Part shown: piece after piece, positions 46,892 to 55,211 of the stretch | How the letters are laid out: each line of letters opens with the position of its first letter | How positions within the stretch are numbered: position 1 is the first letter of the stretch | From: Nostoc sp. ATCC 43529 | GTDB lineage: Bacteria; Cyanobacteriota; Cyanobacteriia; Cyanobacteriales; Nostocaceae | Direction of reading: 5' to 3' | DNA length: 64,000 bases | Assembly (NCBI GenBank): GCA_003326205.1 | Contig: LWTK01000074.1 | Span: 124,001 to 188,000, forward strand | Notes under the pieces: generated by a model | What the model saw: the letters and a program-made list of their open reading frames with translations, nothing else | Database searches by the model: none | Told to the model about the DNA's origin: nothing | Made by a program: the position numbers and the translations under genes

Positions 46892-47040
46892 TAGTCATTA
46901 GTCATTAGTCATTAGTCATTAGTCATTAGTCATTGGGCATAGGGCATGGGGCATTGGGGAGGGAAAAGGAATAAATTTAATCTTTCCCTTTTCCCCTTAC
47001 CCCTTTCCCTTTTCCCTTGTCCTCTCCCCATTCCTTAGCA
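46889..47040. repeat. (ttagtca)n heptamers plus G/C-tract element
   Basis: About seven ttagtca units (46889-46935) are followed by a polypurine/polypyrimidine element centred on gggaaaaggaataaattt (46961-47030). The same element recurs at about 52445-52505 and, inverted, at 51455-51520. Confidence 0.8.
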
Positions 47041-47113
47041 ATCTTCCCAAATGCGATCGCTATTTTTTGGCATTTGTAAAATAAAGTAAAGAATAACCCT
47101 AACAAATGCACTT

Positions 47114-47776
47114 ATGGAAATCGATAAAATTAAAGCTGAACTGAAGAATCCAGATTTTCAGTATCGTTTGAAAGCGATCGCTGCACTCAAAGAGTATGAA
47201 TCAGAAGTTGCAGTCCCTCTTTTGACGAGTAAACTCCATGACTCAGAATTTTTGGTGCGTTCCTTTGTGGCAAGGGGTTTGGGTAGCCAACAATCAGCGG
47301 AATCTTTTGCTGCTTTGATCCAAATTATGAAATTCGACGATACACCCAACGTGCGAGCTGAGGCAGCAAATTCTTTATCGCTATTTGGGAGAGTAGCAGT
47401 TTCTCATCTAGTTTTGACATATTATCAGGATGACCACTGGTTAGTCCGTCGTACTATTCTCGCAGCGATCGCTGAAATGGATTGTCCTGAAGAATTATTT
47501 GATATCTGCGTTCAGGGTTTAAAAGACGAAGATTTTACAGTCCAGGAATCGTCTGTTGATGCACTCGGCTTACTGGCTGACTCTAGCCTAAATGTTGCAG
47601 CACTGTCTCAAATACTCAGCTTAGTAAATACTGAATCTTGGCGGATGCGCGTGCGGGTTGCCTACGCCCTCAAGCGATTTGAACAACCAGAAGCAAAAGC
47701 AGCCTTAAACCAACTCAGACAGGATAAGGATCACCGAGTTGTGGGCGCTGCTTTAGAAGACTTATTGCCACGATAG
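47114..47776 (+). CDS. HEAT-repeat protein of the bilin lyase/NblB family
   Basis: A 220-residue protein made almost entirely of HEAT-like alpha-hairpins of about 31 residues (AALKEYESEVAVPLLTSKL, ARGLGSQQSAESFAALIQI, AEAANSLSLFGRVAVSHLV, ALGLLADSSLNVAALSQIL). This is the architecture of CpcF, CpeZ, CpeF and NblB. In those families the fold helps attach, detach or fold bilins on phycobiliproteins. The length (220) fits NblB or CpeZ better than CpeY or CpcE. Divergent neighbour: the orphan phycobiliprotein-like gene, a plausible client. I cannot choose between chaperone, lyase and degradation factor. Confidence 0.8.
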   Translation: MEIDKIKAELKNPDFQYRLKAIAALKEYESEVAVPLLTSKLHDSEFLVRSFVARGLGSQQSAESFAALIQIMKFDDTPNVRAEAANSLSLFGRVAVSHLVLTYYQDDHWLVRRTILAAIAEMDCPEELFDICVQGLKDEDFTVQESSVDALGLLADSSLNVAALSQILSLVNTESWRMRVRVAYALKRFEQPEAKAALNQLRQDKDHRVVGAALEDLLPR

Positions 47777-47942
47777 CGAAGCTAACTCATTTAGGATTAT
47801 TTGTGAATAAACTAAATTATGCCAGCGAACTCAACATAAATACAGGTAATATTTTATTTTATCTAAAATTTGAGCAAAATATCCGGGTAGTTTGCGAAAA
47901 TCTAGAATAAAATATCAATTTCTTCGACTTCGGGAGAGATTT

Positions 47943-48143
47943 GTGACTGATACACCAACTGGTCAAATGACTTGGCGACTACCTGGTTCCTCAGAATGTG
48001 CCTTATATTTACGGCATCATGCTTCTGAACCTTGGCGATCGTATAAAGAATTTCCACAATATTTTCTACCCGATCCGCCCGGTTTTTCCGAAGGATACGC
48101 CACATTTTTAGCCCTTCTGAAACAGAAGTGGCAAGCTTTATAA
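47943..48143 (+). CDS. small conserved hypothetical protein
   Basis: A GTG at 47943 is preceded by GGGAGAG at a good distance, giving a 66-residue protein that begins VTDTPTGQMTWRLPGSSE and ends FLALLKQKWQAL. An upstream in-frame start at 47892 has no ribosome site. The sequence is rich in Trp, Pro and aromatic residues and looks like a folded small domain. I do not recognise a named family. It follows the HEAT-repeat gene on the same strand after about 165 bases. Confidence 0.6.
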   Translation: MTDTPTGQMTWRLPGSSECALYLRHHASEPWRSYKEFPQYFLPDPPGFSEGYATFLALLKQKWQAL

Positions 48144-48408
48144 AACAACTCAGAATATTAGGTTAGAAGACTACGTAGAGACGCGATTAATCGCGTCTCT
48201 AAGGAGTGGGGAAGATATAGCTTTTGAAGTCTAGTTTAGGACACAAAGCGATGGCCAAACCCCAGCGCCAAGCGAAAAACCCCAGCGTCGGCTTTCTCCC
48301 TTCACCCTTGGCGTTGCCGCAGCCATCTGTTAGCGCAGCGATCTTCGATACCTATTGCCTGCCATACTCATAACTCTTAACTCCTAATTCTTAACTCCCA
48401 ACTCCTAC

Positions 48409-49233
48409 TCACCCACTTAAACTTTCACGAGTTGTTTTGCGGGTGTAGGCATTCCAAACATCCAGTTCTGATGCAGGACGGCTCAGAAGCATGGCTTTGA
48501 TTGCTTCTGTCAATCCTTGAGCAAGAGTAAAATCTGCTCCAGCAATACTTTCAAGAAACTCCATTTCTGCGTTAGTGAGGTCAGCTGCTCGCAAATCTGT
48601 ACCCTGCAAATTGGCTCCAGTTAATCGAGCATTCTGTAAACAAGCCCCTGTCAAATAAGCTTTACTCAAGTCAGCGCCACTCAAAGCCGCGCCTTGTAAA
48701 TTCGCTCCAGTCAGGTCAGCACCGCTGAGGTAAGCTCCCCGCAGATTAGCCCCTTGTAAATCTGCATTGCGTAAAAAAGCTGTGTTGAGATAAGCAGCAT
48801 TAAGATTCGCACCCGGCCCCACTGCTCCCGAACCTTTGTAGTTATATTCTTCAGGCCATTTGGTCTGGCTATCATAACGCGCTACTTGCAGTTTAGCTCC
48901 CTGTAAATTTGCGCCATTGAGATTCGCTTGTTGGAGGTCAGCACGGTTTAAATAAGCTCCCTGCAAATTCGCTCCACTCAAATCCGCTCCCCGCAGGTTA
49001 GCACCTCGCAAATCGGCTCCGCTGAGATTTGCATCACTCAAGACCATCTCGCTGAGGTCGGCTTTTAGTAGCTTGGCTTGACTTAAGTTAGCTTGTTTTA
49101 AATCAACTCCCCGTAGATTGAATTCGCTCAAATCTACTTTTTCTAAAGGAAGTCCTGCTTTGAGGGCTGTTAAGATTTCTGGAGTTAGACTGGGACGTTC
49201 TCTGGTAATCAGATGTATTTCACTATTTGTCAT
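48409..49233 (-). CDS. pentapeptide-repeat protein
   Basis: A 274-residue protein with two blocks of A(D/N)LxG pentapeptide repeats (about 35-115 and 145-220) that would fold as a right-handed quadrilateral beta-helix. They are separated by a segment with YDSQTKWPEEYNYKGSGAVGPGAN, shown here only in part: YDSQTKWPEEY then GSGAVGPGA. That insertion is common in cyanobacterial members. A non-repeat C-terminus of about 50 residues follows. No signal peptide is seen. The biochemical function of most such proteins is unknown; some mimic DNA. Confidence 0.9.
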   Translation of the reverse strand: MTNSEIHLITRERPSLTPEILTALKAGLPLEKVDLSEFNLRGVDLKQANLSQAKLLKADLSEMVLSDANLSGADLRGANLRGADLSGANLQGAYLNRADLQQANLNGANLQGAKLQVARYDSQTKWPEEYNYKGSGAVGPGANLNAAYLNTAFLRNADLQGANLRGAYLSGADLTGANLQGAALSGADLSKAYLTGACLQNARLTGANLQGTDLRAADLTNAEMEFLESIAGADFTLAQGLTEAIKAMLLSRPASELDVWNAYTRKTTRESLSG

Positions 49234-49515
49234 TAGGTGATTAAAAAAGTAGAATTTTTGAAGTCATTCTACACTTTAGCTAAATTGGGCATTCATCCTA
49301 CGGCTAGAAGTCTTGGTCTTTGTGCTTTTTATCTGTTTTGCCAGGAAGACCCCACACTTAGCGTAGTAGAGTGTGGGGAACGGCAGTTGCAACAACGGAG
49401 GGAACCTCCGCAAAGCACTGCCTCATGAAAGGCAGTTAAATACGAAACACCCAAAAGAGCTAATTCTTGCGTAGTAAGAACGGCAAGGAGGCTAGTTGAG
49501 TATGTCACGGGAACG

Positions 49516-49689
49516 TCAAGAAGCACAGCCGCAAACGGATTGGCATTGAGTACAGACTTCACCATCCGCATGGCCATTAGCACAAGCTTCACAACAATAA
49601 GGTTTGTTATCCTTTATGATGGCGTCCTCAATGGAAACTACACATAGGCAAGTTCCACAGGCGCATTTAACCTGGGTTACGTTAGACAT
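49516..49689 (-). CDS. metallothionein (SmtA/BmtA type)
   Basis: A 57-residue protein on the minus strand, read as beginning MSNVTQVKCACGTCLCVV, with middle PYCCEACANGHADG and C-terminal CTQCQSVCGCAS. It has ten cysteines (9, 11, 14, 16, 32, 33, 36, 46, 49, 53, 55 counted as eleven with the last pair) and one histidine in NGH. This is the cyanobacterial SmtA/BmtA pattern, which binds zinc, cadmium and copper in a four-metal cluster. It is divergent from an ArsR-family repressor gene, with an operator-like palindrome between them. It is too short for simple gene-finding cut-offs, but the family match is clear. Confidence 0.93.
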   Translation of the reverse strand: MSNVTQVKCACGTCLCVVSIEDAIIKDNKPYCCEACANGHADGEVCTQCQSVCGCAS

Positions 49690-49769
49690 AGCTTTACCCT
49701 CTGTTTTTTCGTAAAATCATTTAGTTGAGTGGTAGGGATAGCGATCGCTACCCTAGCGTCACAATAACT

Positions 49770-49793
49770 ACATATCAGCATTGACTGATATGT
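49770..49793. promoter_or_regulatory. operator-like palindrome between metallothionein and ArsR-type gene
   Basis: acatatcag and ctgatatgt are perfect 9-bp arms separated by six bases. It lies 80 bases upstream of the metallothionein start and 30 bases upstream of the regulator start, so it is well placed for one dimer to repress both divergent promoters, as SmtB-family proteins do. A second imperfect palindrome built around a HIP1 octamer (taggg...gcgatcgc...cccta) lies at about 49733-49755. Confidence 0.75.
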
Positions 49794-49822
49794 AATGATA
49801 ATAAACCTTTTTGCAACATTAA

Positions 49823-50161
49823 ATGAGCGCCAAAACTAAAATTACCAAAGCTCAAGCAGATCAGTTGAAGGTCAAACTGTTTCGGGGGTTTTCTGACCAC
49901 TCACGGATGTCTATTCTCAATGCATTGCGTTCTCAATCGTTAACTGTGAACGAAATTGTTGAGGTCACAGGACTCACTCAGTCTAATATTTCTAATCATC
50001 TGGGATGTTTGCGCTGTTGTGATTTAGTTATCCGTCAACAGCGGGGACGTTTTGTGTATTATCAACTGAGCGATCCACGAATAGGTAAACTTCTTGACCT
50101 AGCAGATGAAATATTGGCTGATGTGGCTTTAGGTGTAAATACATGCGATCGTTACGATTAA
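49823..50161 (+). CDS. ArsR/SmtB-family metal sensor, CmtR-like
   Basis: A 112-residue winged-helix repressor: FSDHSRMSILNALRS, the recognition helix TQSNISNHLGCLRCC, and the wing GRFVYYQLSD. Cys62 and Cys66 in the recognition helix (CLRCC) and Cys108 in the C-terminal tail (NTCDRYD) match the spacing of the cadmium/lead ligands of Mycobacterium CmtR (Cys57, Cys61, Cys102). The alpha-5 zinc-site ligands of SmtB are not obvious. I infer that Cd2+ or Pb2+ releases it from DNA, derepressing the divergent metallothionein and perhaps the downstream merC-like gene. Confidence 0.85.
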   Translation: MSAKTKITKAQADQLKVKLFRGFSDHSRMSILNALRSQSLTVNEIVEVTGLTQSNISNHLGCLRCCDLVIRQQRGRFVYYQLSDPRIGKLLDLADEILADVALGVNTCDRYD

Positions 50162-50247
50162 CGAGCGTCATAAAAAGGTCTACAATTCGAGCTATTGTCT
50201 AGAAAATTCGCTCAAAAAAAAATCAATCAATACCAAGGAGTACCCTC

Positions 50248-50646
50248 GTGCGTAGCGCAAGAATACAGATATTGATGGATAAGACTGCGATCGCACTTTC
50301 CACCGCCTGTGCAATTCACTGTCTGTTCCTACCACTCGTCGTTGTGATGCTTCCTGTATTCGCATGGACTTATGTTGGTAGCGAAGACTTTCACCGTCTT
50401 CTGCTATGGTTCGTCTTTCCCATAAGTGCGTTAGCTCTTATACAAGGTTGTCGTCGTCATAAAGACCGAATAGTACTGAGCTTCGGTATCTTCGGATTGG
50501 CGTTGATGAGCGCAACCGTAATTTTCGGATATGAGATTCTTAGTGAAGAGGGTGAGCGTGTTGCAACAGTTTTAGGAGCAACATCCCTGGCATTTGGACA
50601 TTTTCGTAATTATAAATTATGCCTTAGGAATAAATGCAGCTTCTAA
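50248..50646 (+). CDS. MerC-domain membrane protein
   Basis: A 132-residue protein from GTG 50248, preceded by AAGGAG; the next in-frame ATG is 50275. It has four hydrophobic helices, and the metal-binding STACAIHCLFLPL in the first one carries the Cys pair typical of MerC mercury transporters. The C-terminus CLRNKCSF adds two further cysteines. MerC imports mercuric ion in mer operons, but solitary members occur widely and may move other soft metals. It follows the CmtR-like gene by 86 bases, consistent with one metal-resistance unit. Confidence 0.85.
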   Translation: MRSARIQILMDKTAIALSTACAIHCLFLPLVVVMLPVFAWTYVGSEDFHRLLLWFVFPISALALIQGCRRHKDRIVLSFGIFGLALMSATVIFGYEILSEEGERVATVLGATSLAFGHFRNYKLCLRNKCSF

Positions 50647-50850
50647 ACAAACAGAGAATTTAATAGTTAAATTCATCCCACTCTTAAAAGAAGATGGGAT
50701 TTTACGTTGACTTTTGATGGTTAACAGCCATCTGTCAACAGTCTACTCTTGAGCGAGACGTTCTTGCTCGTATTGTAGAGTACGGAGATAATTGGCGATA
50801 AACAAGATTTTGCTGAAGGTATTGTTTTAACAAACGAGGTTTAAAACTAG

Positions 50851-51432
50851 ATGCATATAATACCACCTTTGTCAATGATTGACTTTTTCCGGAAAAGTGA
50901 AGGCACATGGTTTACAGAGCGTTCGGTTCATCACTTTGACTCAGCCGCAGATGAGTCGGGTGAGTCTAATTTAATCATTACAGTCATAGAAAAAGACGAT
51001 CCCAAAGTCCAAGAAGTCTGTAAAGCACAAGGAATAGAGCCAGATAAAGCAACCGCGGGTGCTAGCTTTGCATGGCAGGCTAACCTAGACACGAGGCCGC
51101 CGAATACCGACAATGCTGCCATTTTGGTTGATATTCCCGACGATGAAACGAGACTTTCTGGGAAATTAATCCGCAACCAAGGCTATGTAGAGAGCATTCC
51201 GGTTGTCAGCCGATATCGATTTGCTCATGATGGAGTGCTGACCATTGACACTGACTATGACAACAACCAAGGACAAGAGCGTTGTTGGTTTGTGACGGAT
51301 GATTTTCGTGTCAGAGTTAGTACCGTGCGAATGATGAACGGAATCAACTTGATGACCTATTGTTCTGAGCGTCGTTGTGTTTCCCAACAAGTGCTAGAGC
51401 AAATGATCGCTCAAAATCATGCTAGGGCATAA
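50851..51432 (+). CDS. second CpcS/CpeS-family phycobiliprotein lyase (CpeU/CpcU-like)
   Basis: A 193-residue protein with the lipocalin-like pattern of this lyase family: MIDFFRKSEGTWFTERSVHH, ASFAWQANLDTR, LIRNQGYVESIPVVSRYRF and CWFVTDDFRVRVSTVRM. It differs clearly from the operon-encoded CpeS and may be the CpeU/CpcU branch, which in some species works as a partner subunit. The start at 50851 is chosen for the upstream GAGG; ATG 50875 is possible. It heads a plus-strand series: lyase, pebA, pebB, then the cpc operon. Confidence 0.82.
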   Translation: MHIIPPLSMIDFFRKSEGTWFTERSVHHFDSAADESGESNLIITVIEKDDPKVQEVCKAQGIEPDKATAGASFAWQANLDTRPPNTDNAAILVDIPDDETRLSGKLIRNQGYVESIPVVSRYRFAHDGVLTIDTDYDNNQGQERCWFVTDDFRVRVSTVRMMNGINLMTYCSERRCVSQQVLEQMIAQNHARA

Positions 51433-51454
51433 AAAGAGGACAAGGGGAAAGGGA

Positions 51455-51560
51455 AAGGGGTAAGGGGAAAAGGGGAAAGATTAAATTTATTCCTTTTCCC
51501 TTTTCCCTTTAACCTTTTCCCTTTAACCTTTTCCCTGCCCCATCCCCCATCCCCCATTCC
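51455..51560. repeat. inverted copy of the gggaaaaggaataaattt element
   Basis: A purine-rich then pyrimidine-rich tract between the lyase and pebA (ggggaaagattaaatttatt). It is the reverse complement of elements at 46961 and 52445. It ends with short ccccatc heptamers. Confidence 0.7.
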
Positions 51561-51650
51561 CCATTAAGGAATGTTGCTTTGTTTCTAAGAAATGAGACGT
51601 GCATGATTCACATACTCTATTTTCATGCAAGGGTTAATGAGTCATGCTGT

Positions 51651-52379
51651 ATGTATAAGCCTTTCCTGGAATTTTTAGAAAAAGACCTATTTGAACGGTT
51701 TGATTTACAAAGTAGGGACATTCCCCCTGGTTTGGAATTCAAAGTTAGCGATCGCGGCAGAAACCCAGCAACCATACGTAGTTGGTGTCACCAATGTCAA
51801 GAGTTGCGAAAAATTCGCTATACCTACATTGATGCCGGGGAGAGCGCCCAAATTTTTAACAGCGTGATTTATCCCAGCCATCACTACGATTTACCTTTAT
51901 TAGGTATTGATTTTTTATCTTTTGGTAAAATTAAGAACCTGATTGTTCTTGATTTTCAGCCTTTATTCCAAGATGAAGATTATCAGAAAAAATACATACT
52001 GCCGCTGAAATCTCTGCATGAAAAATACCCAGATTTATCGCAAAACTTAGAAATGAAGTTTTACGATGCTAATCAGTACTTTTCAAAGTACTTATTATTT
52101 GCCAAAACAGATCCTCAAACAGTAGCAACGCGAGTTTTTGAAGCGTTTCAGGATTACTTAAACTTGTATTGGCAAATGTTAGCAAAAGCCGAACCGCTTG
52201 AAGATCCAGAAGATATCCAGCGGATTGTCAAAGCTCAAAAAGACTACGACCAATATAGTGCAGACCGCGATCCAGCATCTGGTCTATTTAGCAGTTACTT
52301 TGGTCATGAATGGGCAGAGCGCTTCCTCCACGAGTTCTTATTTGAAGATGCTGTGCCTTTAGCAGTCAGCAGAAGGTGA
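51651..52379 (+). CDS. pebA: 15,16-dihydrobiliverdin:ferredoxin oxidoreductase
   Basis: From ATG 51651 the protein is 242 residues. An extension to 51579 is open but begins MFLRNETC without family similarity. It belongs to the ferredoxin-dependent bilin reductases; key features are YTYIDAGESAQIFNSVIYPS, DLPLLGIDFLSF, VLDFQPLFQDEDY and DPASGLFSSYFG, ending RFLHEFLFED. It reduces biliverdin IX-alpha at the 15,16 double bond to dihydrobiliverdin, the first PEB-specific step, using ferredoxin. The PebA assignment, as opposed to PebB, rests on this overall pattern and on gene order. pebB follows 171 bases later. Confidence 0.9.
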   Translation: MYKPFLEFLEKDLFERFDLQSRDIPPGLEFKVSDRGRNPATIRSWCHQCQELRKIRYTYIDAGESAQIFNSVIYPSHHYDLPLLGIDFLSFGKIKNLIVLDFQPLFQDEDYQKKYILPLKSLHEKYPDLSQNLEMKFYDANQYFSKYLLFAKTDPQTVATRVFEAFQDYLNLYWQMLAKAEPLEDPEDIQRIVKAQKDYDQYSADRDPASGLFSSYFGHEWAERFLHEFLFEDAVPLAVSRR

Positions 52380-52429
52380 GTTAAAGGGCATGGGGATGAG
52401 GAAGGCAAGGAAGGCTCTTGAGGCAGGGG

Positions 52430-52525
52430 AAAAGGTTAAAGGTTAAAGGGAAAAGGAATAAATTTAATCTTTCCCTTTTTCCCCTTACCCCTTTCCCTTT
52501 CCCCATGCCCTATTTGCCCTGTTTG
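52430..52525. repeat. gggaaaaggaataaattt element between pebA and pebB
   Basis: Third copy of the purine/pyrimidine-tract repeat found at 46961 and 51455. It fills most of the pebA-pebB gap. Confidence 0.75.
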
Positions 52526-52550
52526 GCCAAAATTTATAGTTGTACATCAA

Positions 52551-53294
52551 ATGACACTTTATCAGCCATTTCTCGATTATGCGATCGCCTACATGCGATC
52601 GCGTTTAGATTTACAACCATATCCTATTCCAGAAGGATTTGAATCTAAGGTTGCTACCGTCGGTAAAGGCAAGAACCAACAAGAGGTTCTCACTACTAGT
52701 TATGCCTTTCAAACCACAAAACTAAGGCAAATTCGAGCAGCACACGTACAAGGCGGTAATTCGCTGCAAGTGCTGAATTTCGTGATTTTCCCACATCTTA
52801 ACTACGATTTACCCTTCTTTGGCGCAGATTTGGTAACCTTACCAGGAGGACACCTCATCGCCTTGGATATGCAACCCTTATTCCGAGACGACCCAGCATA
52901 TCAAGCAAAGTATACCCAGCCGCTCCTGCCTATCTTCCATGCCCATCAACAGCATCTGAGTTGGGGTGGCGATTTTCCAGAAGAAGCACGACCCTTCTTT
53001 TCTCCTGCTTTTCTATGGACTCGTCCCCAGGAAACTGTTGTGGTGGAAACTCAAGTATTTGCTGCCTTTAAGGACTATCTCAAAGCTTACCTCGATTTTG
53101 TAGAGCAAGCAGAACCCGTAACTGATTCCCAAAGCCTAGCAGATATCGAACAAGCACAACTGCGATACCTACGATATCGAGCTGAAAAAGACCCTGCACG
53201 AGGAATGTTCAAGCGCTTCTATGGCGATGAATGGACTGAGGAGTATATTCATGGCTTTTTATTTGATTTAGAGAGAAAATTATTATCTGTGTAA
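52551..53294 (+). CDS. pebB: phycoerythrobilin:ferredoxin oxidoreductase
   Basis: The 247-residue protein has typical PebB blocks: [60 protein letters not shown] and [20 protein letters not shown]. It reduces 15,16-dihydrobiliverdin to phycoerythrobilin. The PebA product is passed directly to it. The upstream gap to pebA holds a repeat element, and the ribosome site is weak, so coupling to pebA may be loose. Confidence 0.93.
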   Translation: MTLYQPFLDYAIAYMRSRLDLQPYPIPEGFESKVATVGKGKNQQEVLTTSYAFQTTKLRQIRAAHVQGGNSLQVLNFVIFPHLNYDLPFFGADLVTLPGGHLIALDMQPLFRDDPAYQAKYTQPLLPIFHAHQQHLSWGGDFPEEARPFFSPAFLWTRPQETVVVETQVFAAFKDYLKAYLDFVEQAEPVTDSQSLADIEQAQLRYLRYRAEKDPARGMFKRFYGDEWTEEYIHGFLFDLERKLLSV

Positions 53295-53946
53295 TTAAAT
53301 ATACGGCTAATAAAAGTATTTTCAGGAAATTTACATATCAGCGAAGACTATCGTTATGTCCTGAAAAACTATTAAAAATCAAAGGTTCTGTAGTTGCTTC
53401 GGTTAGGGTTTTTAGATGAAAATTACAGATCGTGTCTGCTGTACTAGGGACTTCTAAGTAAAAAAATATGCCGTTGTGATTGTTGGCTGTTCACAGTCAA
53501 CAGTCAACAACTTGAAGTCGAATAATTTATTTTTTAGAGTTCCCTTAACGAAATAATATTGGTAGTATTTTTTTCTTTAGAACTAGTATTATTCCTTAAA
53601 TAAAGGTTTATGTTAAGTTAAATCAACAAATATACAAGGGAACATAATAATTTTTAATAAAACAAAAGGCATCATCATAGTATAAAAATAATTTGGAAGG
53701 GAAAATAACAGTACAAGGTTGATGGGGTGCTGAATCTAGCGGGTTTTCTGGTCTCTCATATTAAGATGAAGTTTTGTAACAAAAGTTTTAATCCGAAACC
53801 CTAGAGGTCGTAGACTTATACCTTGGATGTCCGTTGTGAACCTTTCATAAAAATGGTCAGACATCTGACATCAAAAAAAGAAAAGCTGAACCATTCAGTT
53901 TTGACATCAAATAATTCTTAACCAAGCCAATTAGGAGTTTAATGCA
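53295..53946 (+). promoter_or_regulatory. upstream region and leader of the cpc operon
   Basis: 650 AT-rich bases without a gene. A good ribosome site (TAGGAG) precedes cpcB. The cpcB leader probably starts within the last 250 bases, as long leaders are usual for phycocyanin operons. An inverted repeat ctgttcacagtcaacag lies near 53490. I found no TTGCACA (L-box) pair. Confidence 0.4.
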
Positions 53947-54468
53947 ATGGTTTTAGATGCATTTGCAAAAGTAGTTGCCCAAGCCGATACACGTGGGGAA
54001 TACCTCACCGATGCGCAACTAGATGCTTTGAGCGAACTAGTAAAAGATGGTAACAAGCGTGCAGACGCAGTTAACCGTATTACCAGCAACGCATCTGCTA
54101 TTGTTGCTGCTGCGGTACGCGATCTGTGGGCAGAACAACCACAATTAATCGCTCCTGGTGGTAATGCATACACCAGCCGTCGCGCTGCTGCTTGTATCCG
54201 CGATTTGGACATCATTCTTCGCTATGTAACCTATGCGATCTTTGCTGGTGATTCCAGTGTTCTAGACGACCGCGCACTCAATGGTTTGCGTGAAACCTAC
54301 TTGGCATTGGGAACTCCAGGAGCTTCCGTTGCTGTTGGGATTCAAAAGCTCAAAGATGCTTCCTTGAAGATTGTTAACGATCCAAATGGCATCACCAGAG
54401 GAGATTGCAGCGCTTTAGCAGCTGAAATCGCTAGCTACTTCGATCGCGCTGCTGCTGCTGTTGCTTAA
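53947..54468 (+). CDS. cpcB: phycocyanin beta subunit
   Basis: 173 residues, like CpcB (172). Bilin sites: Cys83 in AACIRD (consensus Cys82/84) and Cys154 in GDCSAL (consensus Cys153/155). The methylated asparagine is conserved in [11 protein letters not shown] (Asn73). There is no third bilin cysteine and no phycoerythrin-type insertion, so it is not PE. Differences from typical constitutive CpcB include LDDRALNGL (Ala for the usual Cys) and [12 protein letters not shown]. It forms alpha-beta hexamers absorbing orange-red light and passing energy to allophycocyanin. First gene of cpcBA-linker-linker-cpcDEF. Confidence 0.93.
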   Translation: MVLDAFAKVVAQADTRGEYLTDAQLDALSELVKDGNKRADAVNRITSNASAIVAAAVRDLWAEQPQLIAPGGNAYTSRRAAACIRDLDIILRYVTYAIFAGDSSVLDDRALNGLRETYLALGTPGASVAVGIQKLKDASLKIVNDPNGITRGDCSALAAEIASYFDRAAAAVA

Positions 54469-54556
54469 TCCAAGCACTATTGCTATTGGGTGAAATAATT
54501 GTCCACAGGACAAAACAAAATTTCAACGAAAAGTTTGTTAAAGGGAAGTACCAAAA

Positions 54557-55048
54557 ATGACAAAAACACCTCTAACCGAAGCAATCTCAGCGGCTGATTC
54601 TCAAGGTCGCTACCTCAGCAGCACCGAAATTCAAGTAGCTTTTGGTCGTTTTCGCCAAGCACCAGCTAGCTTGCAAGCAGCAAAATCCTTGAGTGCTAAT
54701 GCATCACGCTTAACAGAAGGTGCAGCTCAAGCTGTTTACAACAAGTTCCCCTACACCACCCAACAACAAGGCCCCAACTTCGCATACGACCAACGCGGTA
54801 AGGCTAAGTGTGTACGTGATATCGGCTACTACTTGCGGATTATCACCTACGCTTTAGTTGTTGGTGGCACAGGCCCATTGGATGATTTCTTGATTTCCGG
54901 CTTAGCTGAAATCAACAAAACTTTCGATTTGTCTCCTAGCTGGTACATTGAAGCTCTCAAGTACATCAAAGCTAACCACGGTCTAAGCGGCGACCCAGCT
55001 GTTGAAGCAAATTCCTACATCGACTACGTAATTAATACTCTGAGCTAG
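54557..55048 (+). CDS. cpcA: phycocyanin alpha subunit
   Basis: 163 residues, like CpcA, with a single bilin cysteine (Cys85) in [13 protein letters not shown], the N-terminal [20 protein letters not shown] and the C-terminal [19 protein letters not shown]. The usual Cys/Met residues after the bilin are replaced ([17 protein letters not shown]), a PEC-like feature, but the rest is closer to CpcA than to PecA. Preceded by AAGGGAAG. Co-translated with cpcB. Bilin identity (phycocyanobilin or another) cannot be read from sequence. Confidence 0.92.
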   Translation: MTKTPLTEAISAADSQGRYLSSTEIQVAFGRFRQAPASLQAAKSLSANASRLTEGAAQAVYNKFPYTTQQQGPNFAYDQRGKAKCVRDIGYYLRIITYALVVGGTGPLDDFLISGLAEINKTFDLSPSWYIEALKYIKANHGLSGDPAVEANSYIDYVINTLS

Positions 55049-55060
55049 AGTGTCTCTTTA

Positions 55061-55134
55061 GCCCGGAGAGGAAATCAGCTCTTATGACAAGTAAGTTCTA
55101 TGAGTTGCTTACCTCTCCGGGCAGTTTTATTTTG
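55061..55134 (+). terminator. attenuating hairpin after cpcA
   Basis: GCCCGGAGAGG (55061-55071) and CCTCTCCGGGC (55112-55122) are perfect 11-bp arms around a 40-base loop, followed by agttttatttt. Such hairpins after cpcBA lower transcription or stabilise the abundant cpcBA message relative to the linker genes. Confidence 0.85.
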
Positions 55135-55211
55135 AAAAGACTGTTAAAAGATTAGAAAAAAGACTTTCTAAAAAATTTTCAGTTTTGTAGTTAAAACTGA
55201 GGAGGTTAAAG

